Shown: positions 25,654 through 35,049, counted from the first letter of the stretch. The stretch is DNA of 64,000 nucleotides from an uncultured Alistipes sp. (GCA_944321765.1 CALUMQ010000026.1:186001-250000), one strand, 5' to 3'. The notes: generated by a model not told the origin, from the sequence alone. Translations and numbers: made by a program.

Positions 25654-26326
25654 CCCCACCCCCGACCAGACGTACGAACTCGTCGGCGAGGGACCGTACG
25701 ATTTTGTCAAAGTGCTCCGCCACAGCCACGACCTGCAGGTCGCGGGTGATGTCGAAGGGGCGTGCAACGAACGTTACCAGGCCTTCCAGCGCCTTGAGGA
25801 GCTTCTCCCCGAGGACGAGGAGATCAACCTGGAGTGGAACCACCGCAATTCGCGCGCGGCGCTGGAGCTGATCCGCGCATCGGCGATCGACCACTTCCTG
25901 ATCAACGATTTCGAACTCTCGGCAGCACTTCTGGAGCTGCTTCTGGAGCTGGATCCCGAGGATCATCTGGAGGCGAGCCAGCAGCTGGCGTTCGATTACC
26001 TGGCCATGGACGAGCAGGAGCTCTTCGACGAGGTGATCAACGACGTGTCGGACAAGAATCCCGGGCGGGAGGTGCTGCTGCTGTGGGCGGCCTACCGGCG
26101 TGACGGGCAGCTTCCGGAGGGGGAGCTGAAGCGCTTCCGGACGCGTTTTGCCCCCTACTTTGCGGAGTTCACGGCCGACGAACATCCGGCCGACGCGGCC
26201 TACCTGGCGGATATCGAGAGCGAGCACCCTTCGCACGGGGCGATGGCGCGCGAGCTGTGGCTTCAGACGGAGAATCTCTGGCTGCTGTGGCCGGGTTTCA
26301 TCGAGGCGCTGCGCGCGGCCCGTTGA
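25634..26326 (+). CDS. Acidic helical protein of unknown function
   Basis: 230 residues, acidic, with no signal peptide or membrane segment. The helical pattern (FELSAALLELLLELDPEDHLEAS, then FDYLAMDEQELFDEVINDV) resembles tetratricopeptide-like pairs without a clear TPR consensus. It overlaps the cstA-like gene by 20 bases and ends before a terminator, so the two probably form an operon. I do not recognise the family. Confidence 0.7.
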   Translation: MRKASLNPTPDQTYELVGEGPYDFVKVLRHSHDLQVAGDVEGACNERYQAFQRLEELLPEDEEINLEWNHRNSRAALELIRASAIDHFLINDFELSAALLELLLELDPEDHLEASQQLAFDYLAMDEQELFDEVINDVSDKNPGREVLLLWAAYRRDGQLPEGELKRFRTRFAPYFAEFTADEHPADAAYLADIESEHPSHGAMARELWLQTENLWLLWPGFIEALRAAR

Positions 26327-26350
26327 CGGACGAGTTTCCCGACAAAAGAT

Positions 26351-26380
26351 GCGGGGACGGCTGTTTTCAGCCGTCCCCGC
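26351..26380. terminator. Bidirectional hairpin between convergent genes
   Basis: A perfect 12-bp GC-rich stem (gcggggacggct, 26351-26362; complement 26369-26380) with a six-base loop. T-runs are short on both sides. Confidence 0.6.
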
Positions 26381-26406
26381 TTGTCATTCGTCCCTCCGGG
26401 AGACTG

Positions 26407-26985
26407 TCACTCCTCCCTGCGGTCGCGCACCAGCTCCTTGAAGCAGTGGCGGCAGATGGGTTCGTAGGAGTCTCCGGCTCCGAGCATCACCTGCTTGTCG
26501 TCGGCCGTCAGACGGTGGGAGTGGTGGGCGAGGTTGCCGCACCGCACGCAGATGGCGTGTACCTTCGTCACGTATTCGGCCGTGGCCATCAGTGCGGGCA
26601 TCGGGCCGAATGGTTTTCCGGTGTAGTCCATGTCGAGTCCCGCGACGATGACGCGCACGCCGCTGTCGGCCAGCTGCCGGCAGACGTCGACGATGCTCTC
26701 GTCGAAGAACTGGGCCTCGTCGATGCCCACCACATCGACATCGGAGGTCATGAGCAGGATGTTCTGCGGCGACTCGACGGGTGTCGAGCGGATGGCGTTG
26801 GCGTCGTGCGAGACGACCTCCTCCTCGGAGTAGCGGACGTCGATGCGGGGTTTGAATATCTCGACACGCTGATGGGCGAACTGGGCCCGTTTCAGCCGGC
26901 GGATGAGCTCCTCGGTCTTCCCGGAGAACATCGATCCGCAGATGACTTCGATCCAGCCCTTGCGGCTGGCATTTTCCAGAAACAT
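26407..26985 (-). CDS. tdk: Thymidine kinase (type II)
   Basis: 192 residues. Phosphorylates thymidine for dTTP salvage. P-loop GSMFSGKT, Walker [11 protein letters not shown], and four zinc cysteines in CVRCG and [13 protein letters not shown] is the usual C-terminal lasso and zinc region. A good Bacteroidetes promoter lies about 115 bases upstream. Confidence 0.96.
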   Translation of the reverse strand: MFLENASRKGWIEVICGSMFSGKTEELIRRLKRAQFAHQRVEIFKPRIDVRYSEEEVVSHDANAIRSTPVESPQNILLMTSDVDVVGIDEAQFFDESIVDVCRQLADSGVRVIVAGLDMDYTGKPFGPMPALMATAEYVTKVHAICVRCGNLAHHSHRLTADDKQVMLGAGDSYEPICRHCFKELVRDRREE

Positions 26986-27101
26986 GGCAGTTGAATGGTG
27001 TTTGTGTGGGGCCGGTTCCGCGAGCGGCCCTGTTTAGGGGGCTCTGTGCGTCGGACTGCGGGGGAGGTTTGTTCCCGCGGCCCCGGTGTGCCGGCGGACG
27101 A

Positions 27102-27132
27102 CAAAGATACGAATTTAATTGCGATTCGTCAA
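27102..27132 (-). promoter_or_regulatory. Promoter of tdk
   Basis: On the minus strand: TTG (27130-27132), a 20-base spacer, and TATCTTTG (27102-27109). It implies a leader of roughly 110 bases before the tdk ATG. The remaining ~270 bases between tdk and susD hold only this promoter and the susD terminator. Confidence 0.65.
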
Positions 27133-27204
27133 GGTGCGCCGCGGAGGAATCCTGTACGACCGTCCTTTACTGGCCTCTGCCGCCTGCCGCGCCGTCCCGT
27201 CGGC

Positions 27205-27243
27205 AAAACGAATCCGGACATCCCGACAAGGGGTGCCCGGATT
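27205..27243 (-). terminator. Terminator after the susD-like gene
   Basis: On the minus strand AATCCGGGCACCCC pairs imperfectly with GGGATGTCCGGATT around TTGTC, followed by CGTTTTG. It starts about 20 bases after the stop codon. Confidence 0.6.
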
Positions 27244-27262
27244 GTTGAAACCGCTGCGGAAG

Positions 27263-29413
27263 CTATTTCCAGAGCTCCTGCTGCTCAAGGTTCTTGTTGA
27301 GCAGGATCTCACCCGAAGGAATGGGGTAGAGGTAGTATTTCTCCAGCCAGCCCTTTCCGGCCGATACCGGATCCTGATAGTAGTAGAGGTGTCCGCCTCC
27401 GCCCTGCGCGGCGAGTTCCGCATCGCTGGCTTCGGTCGTGCCTCCGGCCTTCAGAATACCCGTTGCGCCGAGCGATATGGAGTTGATGCCCTGCGTGGCG
27501 GCATTCTCGACGTATGCTCCGTAGTGCTGCTTGTTGACATACCATTCGCCCTTCTTCCAGCGGCGGATGTCCTCGAAGGAGAAGCTCTCGCCCATGAGCT
27601 CGATCAGACGCTCGCGGCGGATCTCCCACAGCACGGGATCGACACTCTGGTCGCGGTCGGGATCGAAGTCGGCCCCGATCTCGGCGACATTCATCCGTCC
27701 GACCTCGGCGCGGTCGCGCAGCAGGTTGATGCTCTCGTCGGCCACGGTCTGGCTGAAGGCGCCCAGTTCATACTGAGCCTCGGCGTAATTGAGCAGCACC
27801 TCCTCGATCTTGAAGAGCGGTTTGTCGGAGATCTCCTTGGCGACGTTCTGGTCCTGACGGTCCCAGGCGGCGTGGTGCTTCCAGACGAAGTATCCGCTCT
27901 TTCCCAGCTGATAGGTCTTGCCCGAGTTGAAGGGTGTCAGCCCGGCGGCAATGGCCCCCGCTGCAGCGCCGCTGGTTCCGAGCGACGTGTTGGGAACGTT
28001 GGGCTGGATGTTGCCGGCCCAGTTGCCCGACGGAAGAGCCTTGTGTGCATTGATCTGGTAGTAGGCGGCGTTGGCGGCGGGCAGGCGATAGGCCTCCTTG
28101 CCTCCGTCCGTGAGTCCCGTGGCGACGCCGCGTGCCGGGAACTTGCGCAGGTACTCCATGTACTTGCCGTCGGCCGATTCGTCGTACGTGTAGTCGTTGC
28201 CGCCGGTGGATGCGCTGTTGACGTGGTAGGGCGGCATGACCGTCTGCCACAGACGCGGGTCGCGGTTGCGGAAGGTCTTGTAGATGTCGCAGTTGGCGTA
28301 GTCGTAGGGTGCGCCCTCCGAGTAGGAGTCGTTCACGCCGTCATAGTCGTAGTACTTGACGTTGGCGTTGTGGATCGGCAGGCCCTCCTTGGTCAGGTAG
28401 AGGTCGACGGTCGACTGCGGCATTTCGAGGCTTGCGGAACCGATGTGCTCGAAGTGCCCCAGACGATGCATCTTGTAATCCTCGGTGTACTTCATGTAGA
28501 GGATCACGCCCGGGGTGCCCTCCAGGTCGTCGGTCGTCCAGAGCTGTCCCCAGCCCTTGCCGGGATAGTTGTCGCCGCCCGCGGAGTTGCCGGTGTAGAG
28601 CGTGGGGTAGAGCCCCATGAGGGTCTTCGAATACTTCACGCACTCCTCGAGGAGCTTCTGTCCGGTGACGTAGTTGTTGGTGGCGCACTCCGACTCGTCG
28701 ACCTGATGGTACTTGCGCCAGGTACCCTCGAAGAGGGCGAAGCGCGTCAGGAATGCCATGGCCACATGCGAATTGATGGTGTTGACCTCGGCGATGTCGT
28801 CCTGCAGGTTGTTGATGCACCATACCAGCTCGTTGTAGATCTGGTCGGCCACGTAGAGACGCGAATCGCGCTTGGCGTAGAGCTCCTCCGAGGCATCTGT
28901 CAGCTCGTGGTCCACGTAGATCACGTCGCCGTAGGTCATCAGGAGCGCGTAGTGGTTGTAGGCTCTGAAGAAGCGTGCGACGGCTTCGAGATGGGTTCGT
29001 TGAGCATCCGTGCAGTCGGGGTCGTTGATGTGCTTGAGCATCAGGTTGGCATACCGGATGAAGTAGTAGGGGTTGGTGTAGGTTCCGTCCGAGGTGGGGA
29101 TGGAGATGTTCTGCGAAGCGTAGGCTCCGGTGACGGTTCCGGCCCCGTATCCGTAGTTTGTCAGGATGCCCGAATAGGTGTCGCGGGTCGAGGTTCCCAT
29201 GGCGCCGCTGACGGGAATCGGTCCCGAGTACTGCGTGTAGCCGTTGAAGCATTCATAGAGATACAGCAGGTACGCCATGCTGGTGTCGTAGGTCACGAAG
29301 GCCGTGGCTTCGGTGGCCGTTCCTTGCGGATATCGCTCCAGGAACTCGTCGTTGCAGGAGGTGGCTCCGAAGGCGAGCGCCCAGGCAGTGAGGATATATA
29401 CTATTTTTTTCAT
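27263..29413 (-). CDS. SusD/RagB-family outer-membrane nutrient-binding lipoprotein
   Basis: 716 residues, long for the family (usually 500-600). The lipoprotein signal ends at Cys20 (FGATSC). RFFRAYNHYALLMTYGDVIYVD is the classic SusD TPR segment, and LLNYAEAQYELGA with IRRERLIELMGESFSFEDIRRW closes the C-terminal signature. It binds a ligand on the cell surface as the lid of the SusC channel encoded 21 bases upstream. The glycan or peptide is not predictable: no hydrolase, sulfatase or regulator is encoded beside the pair. Confidence 0.95.
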   Translation of the reverse strand: MKKIVYILTAWALAFGATSCNDEFLERYPQGTATEATAFVTYDTSMAYLLYLYECFNGYTQYSGPIPVSGAMGTSTRDTYSGILTNYGYGAGTVTGAYASQNISIPTSDGTYTNPYYFIRYANLMLKHINDPDCTDAQRTHLEAVARFFRAYNHYALLMTYGDVIYVDHELTDASEELYAKRDSRLYVADQIYNELVWCINNLQDDIAEVNTINSHVAMAFLTRFALFEGTWRKYHQVDESECATNNYVTGQKLLEECVKYSKTLMGLYPTLYTGNSAGGDNYPGKGWGQLWTTDDLEGTPGVILYMKYTEDYKMHRLGHFEHIGSASLEMPQSTVDLYLTKEGLPIHNANVKYYDYDGVNDSYSEGAPYDYANCDIYKTFRNRDPRLWQTVMPPYHVNSASTGGNDYTYDESADGKYMEYLRKFPARGVATGLTDGGKEAYRLPAANAAYYQINAHKALPSGNWAGNIQPNVPNTSLGTSGAAAGAIAAGLTPFNSGKTYQLGKSGYFVWKHHAAWDRQDQNVAKEISDKPLFKIEEVLLNYAEAQYELGAFSQTVADESINLLRDRAEVGRMNVAEIGADFDPDRDQSVDPVLWEIRRERLIELMGESFSFEDIRRWKKGEWYVNKQHYGAYVENAATQGINSISLGATGILKAGGTTEASDAELAAQGGGGHLYYYQDPVSAGKGWLEKYYLYPIPSGEILLNKNLEQQELWK

Positions 29414-29434
29414 ACGAGTGGTTCTCCAAAGATT

Positions 29435-32400
29435 TTACAAAGTGAAATTCAGACCGAACGATACCGTGCGATAGAGCGGGTAGCTCCACGAGAGGGTTTC
29501 GGGATCGATGCCCTTGGGCAGCGAGGTGAACGTTGCGAGGTTCTCGACGCTGACGAACAGACGCAGGTTCGAGACGTGGATCTTGCTCATCCAGCGCTTC
29601 GGGAAGGTGTATGCCAGCGTGAGGTTCTTGATGCGCAGGTAGGATGCGTCGCTGAGCATGTGGTCGTTGTTGCGACGGTTCGACCCGGCGTTGGAGATCG
29701 ACCCGCTGTCGGATCCGTAGATACGCGGCAGCTTGGCGTTGGGGTTCACGGGCTGCATGTAGTCGGGGCTCGAGGGATCGGTGCTGATGGGTTTCCAGTA
29801 GTCGGTTGTTCCGTCGAATACGGGATACCACTTGGCGTCGCCCGAGGCGAAGGTGTAGAGCAGCTCGCCGGTGTACATCCAGTCGCGTTTGCCGACGCCC
29901 TGGAGCATGACGCTGAGGTCGAATCCTGCGTAGCTGATTCCGAAGTTGAGACCGTACTGGAAGCGGGGGGTCGTGTTTCCGATCACCACGCGGTCGCCGG
30001 GTTCGGCATAGGTGCCGCGGCCGCCGTTGATGTCGTTCACGTCGTTGTCGGAGTACTGGTTGTCGGCGAGGTTCTTGAACTTGTAGTCACCCGGACGGGG
30101 GCTGTAACCCTGGAGGGTGGGAACGCCCTCGCGCAGGGCCCACGAGTCGGTATCGACGAAGTCGTCGAGGGTGTAGAATCCGTCGTAGAGGTATCCCCAG
30201 ATTTCGCCGACCTCTTTTCCTTCATAGAGGTAGTCGAGGCTCTTCTCCGAGTTGAAGTTGAGCTTCTTGATCGTCGACTTGTAGTCCCAGAGGTTGAATC
30301 CGACGTTGTAGGAGACCTTTTCGCCGATGTTGCCGCGCCAGCCCAGCTGGAGTTCCCAGCCGCGGGTCTGCATGGCGCCGACATTCTGGTTCGGGGCCGC
30401 GGCGCCCAGTACGCCGGGCAGGTCGACGCCCTCGGTCAGGATGTCCTTCGTGTCACGCTGGAACCACTCGAACATACCGGTCAGACGGTTGTTGAAGAGC
30501 GAGAAGTCGAGACCGACGTTTGTCGTGGTGATGGTCTCCCAGGTGAAGTCGGCGCTGACGAGTCCCGGAGGGGTGATGACCGTGGCGTAGTTGGCGTCGT
30601 CGTTGCCGTTGAGCCAGACGGTCGACTGGGTCGAGATGCCCATCGAGGCGATGTAGTCGTAGTATCCTGCGGAGCTCTGGTTACCGATCGAGCCGTAGGA
30701 GAATCGGGGCTTGAGCTGGTTGAGCCACTTGCGGGTGCCGCTGAGGAAGGACTCTTCGGCGGCGTTCCAGGCCACGGAGAACGAGGGGAAGAACGAGAAG
30801 CGGCTCTCCTTGGGGAATTTCGACGAACCGTCATAGCGGCCGCTGACCTCGAGGATGTACTTGCCCTTGTAGTCGTAGTTGAAGCGGAAGAAACCGCTGC
30901 GGATGGCGTAGTCGGCATAGGAGTCCGTGGTGACGACCTTGCCTCCGGCGTTGCTCATCGACGGGATGTCGATGATAGCCTGCTCGTAGGCCGTGGTGTT
31001 GAAGTACTTGTAGTCGTAGTCCTCCTGGGAGAATCCGGCCATGAGCGAGAAGTGGTGGTCCTGCGCCACGTCGATCTTGTAGGTGGCGTAGGCGTTGAAG
31101 GCGTTTCGCACGTCATAGAAGTGGCGGGCGACGTAGTAGTCCTGCGAGGGGCGCAGCGCCACGGCCTCCTGGATGTCGGAGGCGGCCCACTGTCCCGAAT
31201 AGTAGGTGAAGTCGGTCGACTGCTTCTGATAGGTGTACTCGAAGATCGCCTCGAGGCCCTTGACGGGACGGAACGTCGAGCGGAAGAGGAAACGCGGGGT
31301 ATCGATGGTCGTGTAGCGGCTGTTGCTGTTGTCGATGATCGCGCGCGGGGTGAGGATGATGTTTCCGTCGGGGTCGGTTCCGTCGGGGAGGAAGTTCATC
31401 AGACGCGTGGAGTAGAGCCATCCGGCCTCGTCGTTGAGGTACCGGCGCTCCTGCTGCGAGTAGTTGATGTCGACCTCCTGGGTGAACCACTTGGTGACGT
31501 CGGCGGCGATGTTTCCGGCAAACGACATGCGGGTGTAGTTGTCCTTGTTGCCGACGAAGGGGCCGTTCTCGCTGTAGCTGTTTCCGGAGATGCGGAAGCG
31601 TATGCGGTCGGTAGCGCCGCTGACCGAGAGGTTGTGGTCCTGGGAGAATCCGCCCTCGAACATGCGGTCGTAGATATCCTTCTGCTGGAGGTAGTAACGC
31701 TTTCCGTCGGCGTTGGCCACGAAGATTCCGTTGTCGTAGAGCGTACCCTGGGATGCGAGCTCCGAGCGGTTGGTGTTGTAGAGGTCGAGGTATCCGAGCC
31801 AAGCGTCGATGCTCTGTCCGGCGGCGGCGTAGAGGTCCGAGTTGAAGGTGTCCTTGTAGATGGGCAGATAGGTTTCGAGTCCCACCTGTTTGGGGGTTCC
31901 GATGGCGTTGATGACGCCGAAGTTGTTGGAGTAGTTGACGTGGATCTGCTCTCCCTTTTCGGGTCGCTTGGTGGTGATGAGGATCACACCGGCAGCGGCG
32001 CGGGCGCCGTAGATGGCCGACGAGGAGGCGTCCTTCAGCACGGTCACCGACTCGATGTCGTTGGGGTTGAGGGCGTCGATGTCACCCTCGACGTTGTCGA
32101 TGAGGATCAGCGGCGAGAGTGCGGAGGTTCCTGTGGTGCTTCCCGAGAAGGTGGCGGTTCCGCGGATCTGGATCGACTTTCCGGTCTGTCCGGGGGTGTT
32201 TCCGCTCGACGAGGAGATCATCAGACCGGGGACGGCACCCTGCAGGGCGGCGGCGACGTTGGGCTGCGGGCGGTCGCCGAGGACATCGTCCATCTTGACC
32301 GTGGCGACGGATCCCGAGAGGTTTGCCTTTTTCTGCACGCCGTAACCCACGACCACGACGGCATCGATGTCGAGCGCCTCTTCGAGGGTCACGACCATGC

Positions 32401-32719
32401 CTTGTGCGGCGGGAAGCGTTTGGGGTTTGTAGCCCACGTAGGAGAATTCGAGCGTGGCCCGTTCGGGAACGGTGAGCGTGAAGCTGCCGTCGAGGTTGGT
32501 GGTCATGCCGTTCGTGGTTCCGCTTTCGAAGACCGTGGCGCCGATGATCGGTTCGCCCTTGGCATCTACTACTTTTCCCGAGATTTCGATCGTCCCGGGA
32601 TCCTGGGACTCTGTCGAGGGGGTCGGTGCTTCAGCAGCGCGAGCCGGAATTCCCCCCCCCTGTCCCGCGAACACGAACAGTGCGGATAATAGGTAGAGAA
32701 AGGTTCGTCTCATAGACAT
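29435..32719 (-). CDS. SusC/RagA-family TonB-dependent outer-membrane transporter
   Basis: 1094 residues; the ATG at 32713 (MRRTF) is an alternative start. A signal peptide (1-28), a CarboxypepD_reg-like domain (about 45-125: ISGKVVDAKGEPIIGATV), a TonB-box-like segment, a plug (about 130-260: ALQGAVPGLMI, then IQIRG) and a 22-strand-type beta barrel follow in order; it ends in SFGLNFTL with terminal aromatic residues. It imports a SusD-delivered ligand using TonB energy. A run of nine G (32652-32660, coding strand) lies in the signal-peptide codons. A TACATTTG -7-like box (minus strand, 32806-32813) is the likely promoter. Confidence 0.96.
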   Translation of the reverse strand: MSMRRTFLYLLSALFVFAGQGGGIPARAAEAPTPSTESQDPGTIEISGKVVDAKGEPIIGATVFESGTTNGMTTNLDGSFTLTVPERATLEFSYVGYKPQTLPAAQGMVVTLEEALDIDAVVVVGYGVQKKANLSGSVATVKMDDVLGDRPQPNVAAALQGAVPGLMISSSSGNTPGQTGKSIQIRGTATFSGSTTGTSALSPLILIDNVEGDIDALNPNDIESVTVLKDASSSAIYGARAAAGVILITTKRPEKGEQIHVNYSNNFGVINAIGTPKQVGLETYLPIYKDTFNSDLYAAAGQSIDAWLGYLDLYNTNRSELASQGTLYDNGIFVANADGKRYYLQQKDIYDRMFEGGFSQDHNLSVSGATDRIRFRISGNSYSENGPFVGNKDNYTRMSFAGNIAADVTKWFTQEVDINYSQQERRYLNDEAGWLYSTRLMNFLPDGTDPDGNIILTPRAIIDNSNSRYTTIDTPRFLFRSTFRPVKGLEAIFEYTYQKQSTDFTYYSGQWAASDIQEAVALRPSQDYYVARHFYDVRNAFNAYATYKIDVAQDHHFSLMAGFSQEDYDYKYFNTTAYEQAIIDIPSMSNAGGKVVTTDSYADYAIRSGFFRFNYDYKGKYILEVSGRYDGSSKFPKESRFSFFPSFSVAWNAAEESFLSGTRKWLNQLKPRFSYGSIGNQSSAGYYDYIASMGISTQSTVWLNGNDDANYATVITPPGLVSADFTWETITTTNVGLDFSLFNNRLTGMFEWFQRDTKDILTEGVDLPGVLGAAAPNQNVGAMQTRGWELQLGWRGNIGEKVSYNVGFNLWDYKSTIKKLNFNSEKSLDYLYEGKEVGEIWGYLYDGFYTLDDFVDTDSWALREGVPTLQGYSPRPGDYKFKNLADNQYSDNDVNDINGGRGTYAEPGDRVVIGNTTPRFQYGLNFGISYAGFDLSVMLQGVGKRDWMYTGELLYTFASGDAKWYPVFDGTTDYWKPISTDPSSPDYMQPVNPNAKLPRIYGSDSGSISNAGSNRRNNDHMLSDASYLRIKNLTLAYTFPKRWMSKIHVSNLRLFVSVENLATFTSLPKGIDPETLSWSYPLYRTVSFGLNFTL

Positions 32720-33052
32720 TAGGTTTTGGTTGAGAGTTTTTGAAGCCTGGATTCAATAATTTAATAAATTTATTAATCATTGAGTCTTATGGGCTGTCAT
32801 GAGAACAAATGTAATAAATTATGGCAACTTTTAAAAAATAAAGTCGAGTTTTTTTGCCAAAACTGCTTTTTGCTTTTTCATTGGCTGCCAATAAACAATA
32901 ATTGTACGTCCCGGAACAAAAGATGATCCGGTTGAAGTTTTTTCTGAACAGACCCTGCCCGAGCCGGATTTCTCCGGATTTGATCTGCCTGAACCTCCCG
33001 TTGAACTTGCTGAACGTGCAGTCCGCGTGCCCGGGGCCGGAATCCGGAACGC
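32720..33052. other. AT-rich leader region upstream of susC
   Basis: The 410-bp gap between susC and murA is low in GC for the first 170 bases, with a minus-strand -7-like box TACATTTG at 32806-32813 about 87 bases before the susC ATG. From about 32900 it is GC-richer and shows no gene. The murA terminator closes the gap. No riboswitch or anti-sigma gene was found. Confidence 0.5.
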
Positions 33053-33082
33053 AAAAAGGGCCGTACGGGAATCCGTACGGCC
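33053..33082 (-). terminator. Terminator of murA
   Basis: A perfect 10-bp stem (ggccgtacgg, 33059-33068; complement 33073-33082) with a four-base loop, followed on the minus strand by CTTTTT. It lies 48 bases after the murA stop. Confidence 0.85.
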
Positions 33083-33129
33083 ACTGTGTCGGTTGCGACG
33101 CGCGGTTGTCGAGTTGTCGTTGGCGCGGG

Positions 33130-34446
33130 TTATCGGGCGTCGTCGATGCGTGTGATCCGGGCGCCGAGGGCGTTGAGGCGTCCGTCGATGTCCTTGTATC
33201 CGCGGTCGATCTGGTCGATGTTCTGGATGGTGGAGACTCCGTCGGCCGACATGGCGGCGATCAGCAGGGCGACTCCGGCGCGGATGTCGGGCGAGGTCAT
33301 GCGCGTGGCGCGCAGGTTGATGCGGTGGTCGTGTCCGATCACCGTCGCCCGGTGCGGGTCGCAAAGGATGATCTGAGCCCCCATGTCGATGAGCTTGTCG
33401 ACGAAGAAGAGGCGGCTTTCGAACATCTTCTGGTGGATCAGCACGGCGCCCTTGGCCTGCGTGGCCACGACGAGGAAGATCGACAACAGGTCGGGCGTCA
33501 GCCCGGGCCAAGGGGCATCGGCAATGGTCATGATCGAGCCGTCGAGGAAGGTTTCGATGCTGTAATGGTCCTGCTGGGGGATGTAGATGTCGTCGCCGCG
33601 CTGTTCGAACTGAATACCCATGCGGGCGAACTGGGCGGGGATGATTCCGAGGTTTTCATACGAGACGTCGCGGATGGTGAGCTCCGAGCGGTTCATGGCG
33701 GCCATTCCGATGAAGCTTCCCACCTCGATCATGTCGGGGAGCAGTGCGTGTTCGGTGCCTCCGAGCGAGTCGACGCCCTCGATGGTGAGGAGGTTCGAGG
33801 CGATTCCCGAGATCCGGGCGCCCATACGGTTGAGCATGCGGCAGAGCTGCTGCACGTAGGGTTCGCAGGCGGCGTTGTAGATGGTCGTGATGCCCCGGGC
33901 CATGACGGCGGCCATGATGATGTTGGCCGTTCCGGTGACCGAGGCTTCGTCGAGGAGCATGTAGGTGCCGCGCAGGTCGTGGCCTTCGACCATGAAGAAT
34001 TCGTCGGCGATGTCGAAGTTGAATTTTGCGCCGAGTTTCTGGAATCCGATGAAGTGGGTGTCGAGGCGCCGGCGGCCGATCTTGTCGCCTCCGGGTTTGG
34101 GGATGTATCCCACGCCGAAGCGCGCCAGCATCGGGCCGATGAGCATCACCGACCCGCGCAGGCGGGCACAGCGCTGCCGGTAGTCGTCCGTTCGCAGGTA
34201 GTCGAAGTCGATGTCGCGGGCGCGGAAGGCGTAGGTGTCGTCGGCGAGCTGCTCGACCTCGACGCCCATACGTCGCAGCAGCTCGATGAGCTGCATGACG
34301 TCGATAATCTGGGGAATGTTTCTCACGACGACCCTTTCGGGGGTGAGGAGAGTGGCGCAGAGGATCTGCAGGGCTTCGTTCTTGGCCCCCTGGGGGGTGA
34401 TTGATCCGTGGAGGCGGTGACCTCCTTCGACTTTGAAAATGGCCAT
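33130..34446 (-). CDS. murA: UDP-N-acetylglucosamine 1-carboxyvinyltransferase, Asp-type active site
   Basis: 438 residues from the ATG at 34446; 19 more codons upstream are open but look unconserved. First committed step of peptidoglycan synthesis: enolpyruvyl transfer from PEP to UDP-GlcNAc. KNEALQILCATLLT, the catalytic-loop region PGGDKIGRRRLDTHFIGF, and NIIMAAVMARGIT match MurA. In the loop, the usual Cys (Cys115 in E. coli) is Asp121. That Cys is the residue alkylated by fosfomycin, and Asp at this site is known to give intrinsic resistance in other bacteria. A -7-like box (TAACTTTG, minus strand, 34547-34554) lies 100 bases upstream. Confidence 0.95.
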   Translation of the reverse strand: MAIFKVEGGHRLHGSITPQGAKNEALQILCATLLTPERVVVRNIPQIIDVMQLIELLRRMGVEVEQLADDTYAFRARDIDFDYLRTDDYRQRCARLRGSVMLIGPMLARFGVGYIPKPGGDKIGRRRLDTHFIGFQKLGAKFNFDIADEFFMVEGHDLRGTYMLLDEASVTGTANIIMAAVMARGITTIYNAACEPYVQQLCRMLNRMGARISGIASNLLTIEGVDSLGGTEHALLPDMIEVGSFIGMAAMNRSELTIRDVSYENLGIIPAQFARMGIQFEQRGDDIYIPQQDHYSIETFLDGSIMTIADAPWPGLTPDLLSIFLVVATQAKGAVLIHQKMFESRLFFVDKLIDMGAQIILCDPHRATVIGHDHRINLRATRMTSPDIRAGVALLIAAMSADGVSTIQNIDQIDRGYKDIDGRLNALGARITRIDDAR

Positions 34447-34605
34447 TGCGCGGTGCGTTTTTACAGGTGTCGGAGCTCCGCAGCCCGGTGCCGGGGGCCG
34501 CACGGAGGGTGTGCGACGGTTGCCGGGAGGGGATCTCTCCGTAGGACAAAGTTAATAGGAAACGGGACTTTTTCGGGGTATTTTGAAATATTTTCGTGAA
34601 AAATT

Positions 34606-34635
34606 TTTGCGTATCACAATTTTGTTGTACTTTTG
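34606..34635 (+). promoter_or_regulatory. Promoter of rpmH
   Basis: TTTG (34606-34609), an 18-base spacer, and TACTTTTG (34628-34635). The rpmH ATG follows 41 bases later. Confidence 0.65.
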
Positions 34636-34676
34636 CAAACCGTAAAAATGTCTGAAACAACAAAAATTAGATAGCT

Positions 34677-34844
34677 ATGGCAATGAAGAGAACTTACCAG
34701 CCTTCGCGTCGCAAGCGTATCAACAAGCACGGATTCCGTGCACGCATGGCTACGGCCAACGGTCGCAAGGTGCTGGCTGCGCGCCGCGCAAAGGGACGCA
34801 AGAAACTGACCGTATCGGACGAGTCGACGTTCAAGTACGCTTAG
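34677..34844 (+). CDS. rpmH: 50S ribosomal protein L34
   Basis: 55 residues: [20 protein letters not shown], then [20 protein letters not shown] and [15 protein letters not shown]. This is an unmistakable L34 with the KRTYQPS start, on the large subunit near the tunnel exit. It is short and easily missed by gene callers. A promoter precedes and a terminator follows, so it is a single-gene unit. It is separated from rnpA-yidD, unlike the rpmH-rnpA order of many bacteria. Confidence 0.97.
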   Translation: MAMKRTYQPSRRKRINKHGFRARMATANGRKVLAARRAKGRKKLTVSDESTFKYA

Positions 34845-34870
34845 TTTTTGTTGCGAGACAACAGGAGACA

Positions 34871-34901
34871 GGCCGGTCCCTCGGGGAGCCGGCCTTTTTT
34901 C
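34871..34901 (+). terminator. Terminator of rpmH
   Basis: ggccggtccc and ggagccggcc form an imperfect stem around TCGG, directly followed by TTTTTT. It lies 27 bases after the stop codon. Confidence 0.8.
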
Positions 34902-34920
34902 ATTTCCGGGATTTTCATAT

Positions 34921-34984
34921 CCGGGGTTTCCGGCCGCTCTCTCCGGGATTCCGGCCGCTTTCTCCGGGGTTCCGGCCGCTCTCT
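34921..34984. repeat. Three 21-22-bp tandem repeats after rpmH
   Basis: Units of the form ccggggttccggccgctctct start at 34921, 34943 and 34964. They lie between the rpmH terminator and the GNAT gene. Confidence 0.85.
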
Positions 34985-35049
34985 CCGCGGGCGGGACTCC
35001 GCCATACGTAATACGACATACGACCTCTGAAACCAAACAAACCGAACCG

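Noticed and set aside
27119-32689. A 1856-codon plus-strand open frame antisense to susC and susD
   Set aside because: It lies opposite two clear proteins, shows low-complexity Val/Gly/Asp/Glu-rich sequence and no domain. GC-rich third positions leave antisense frames open.
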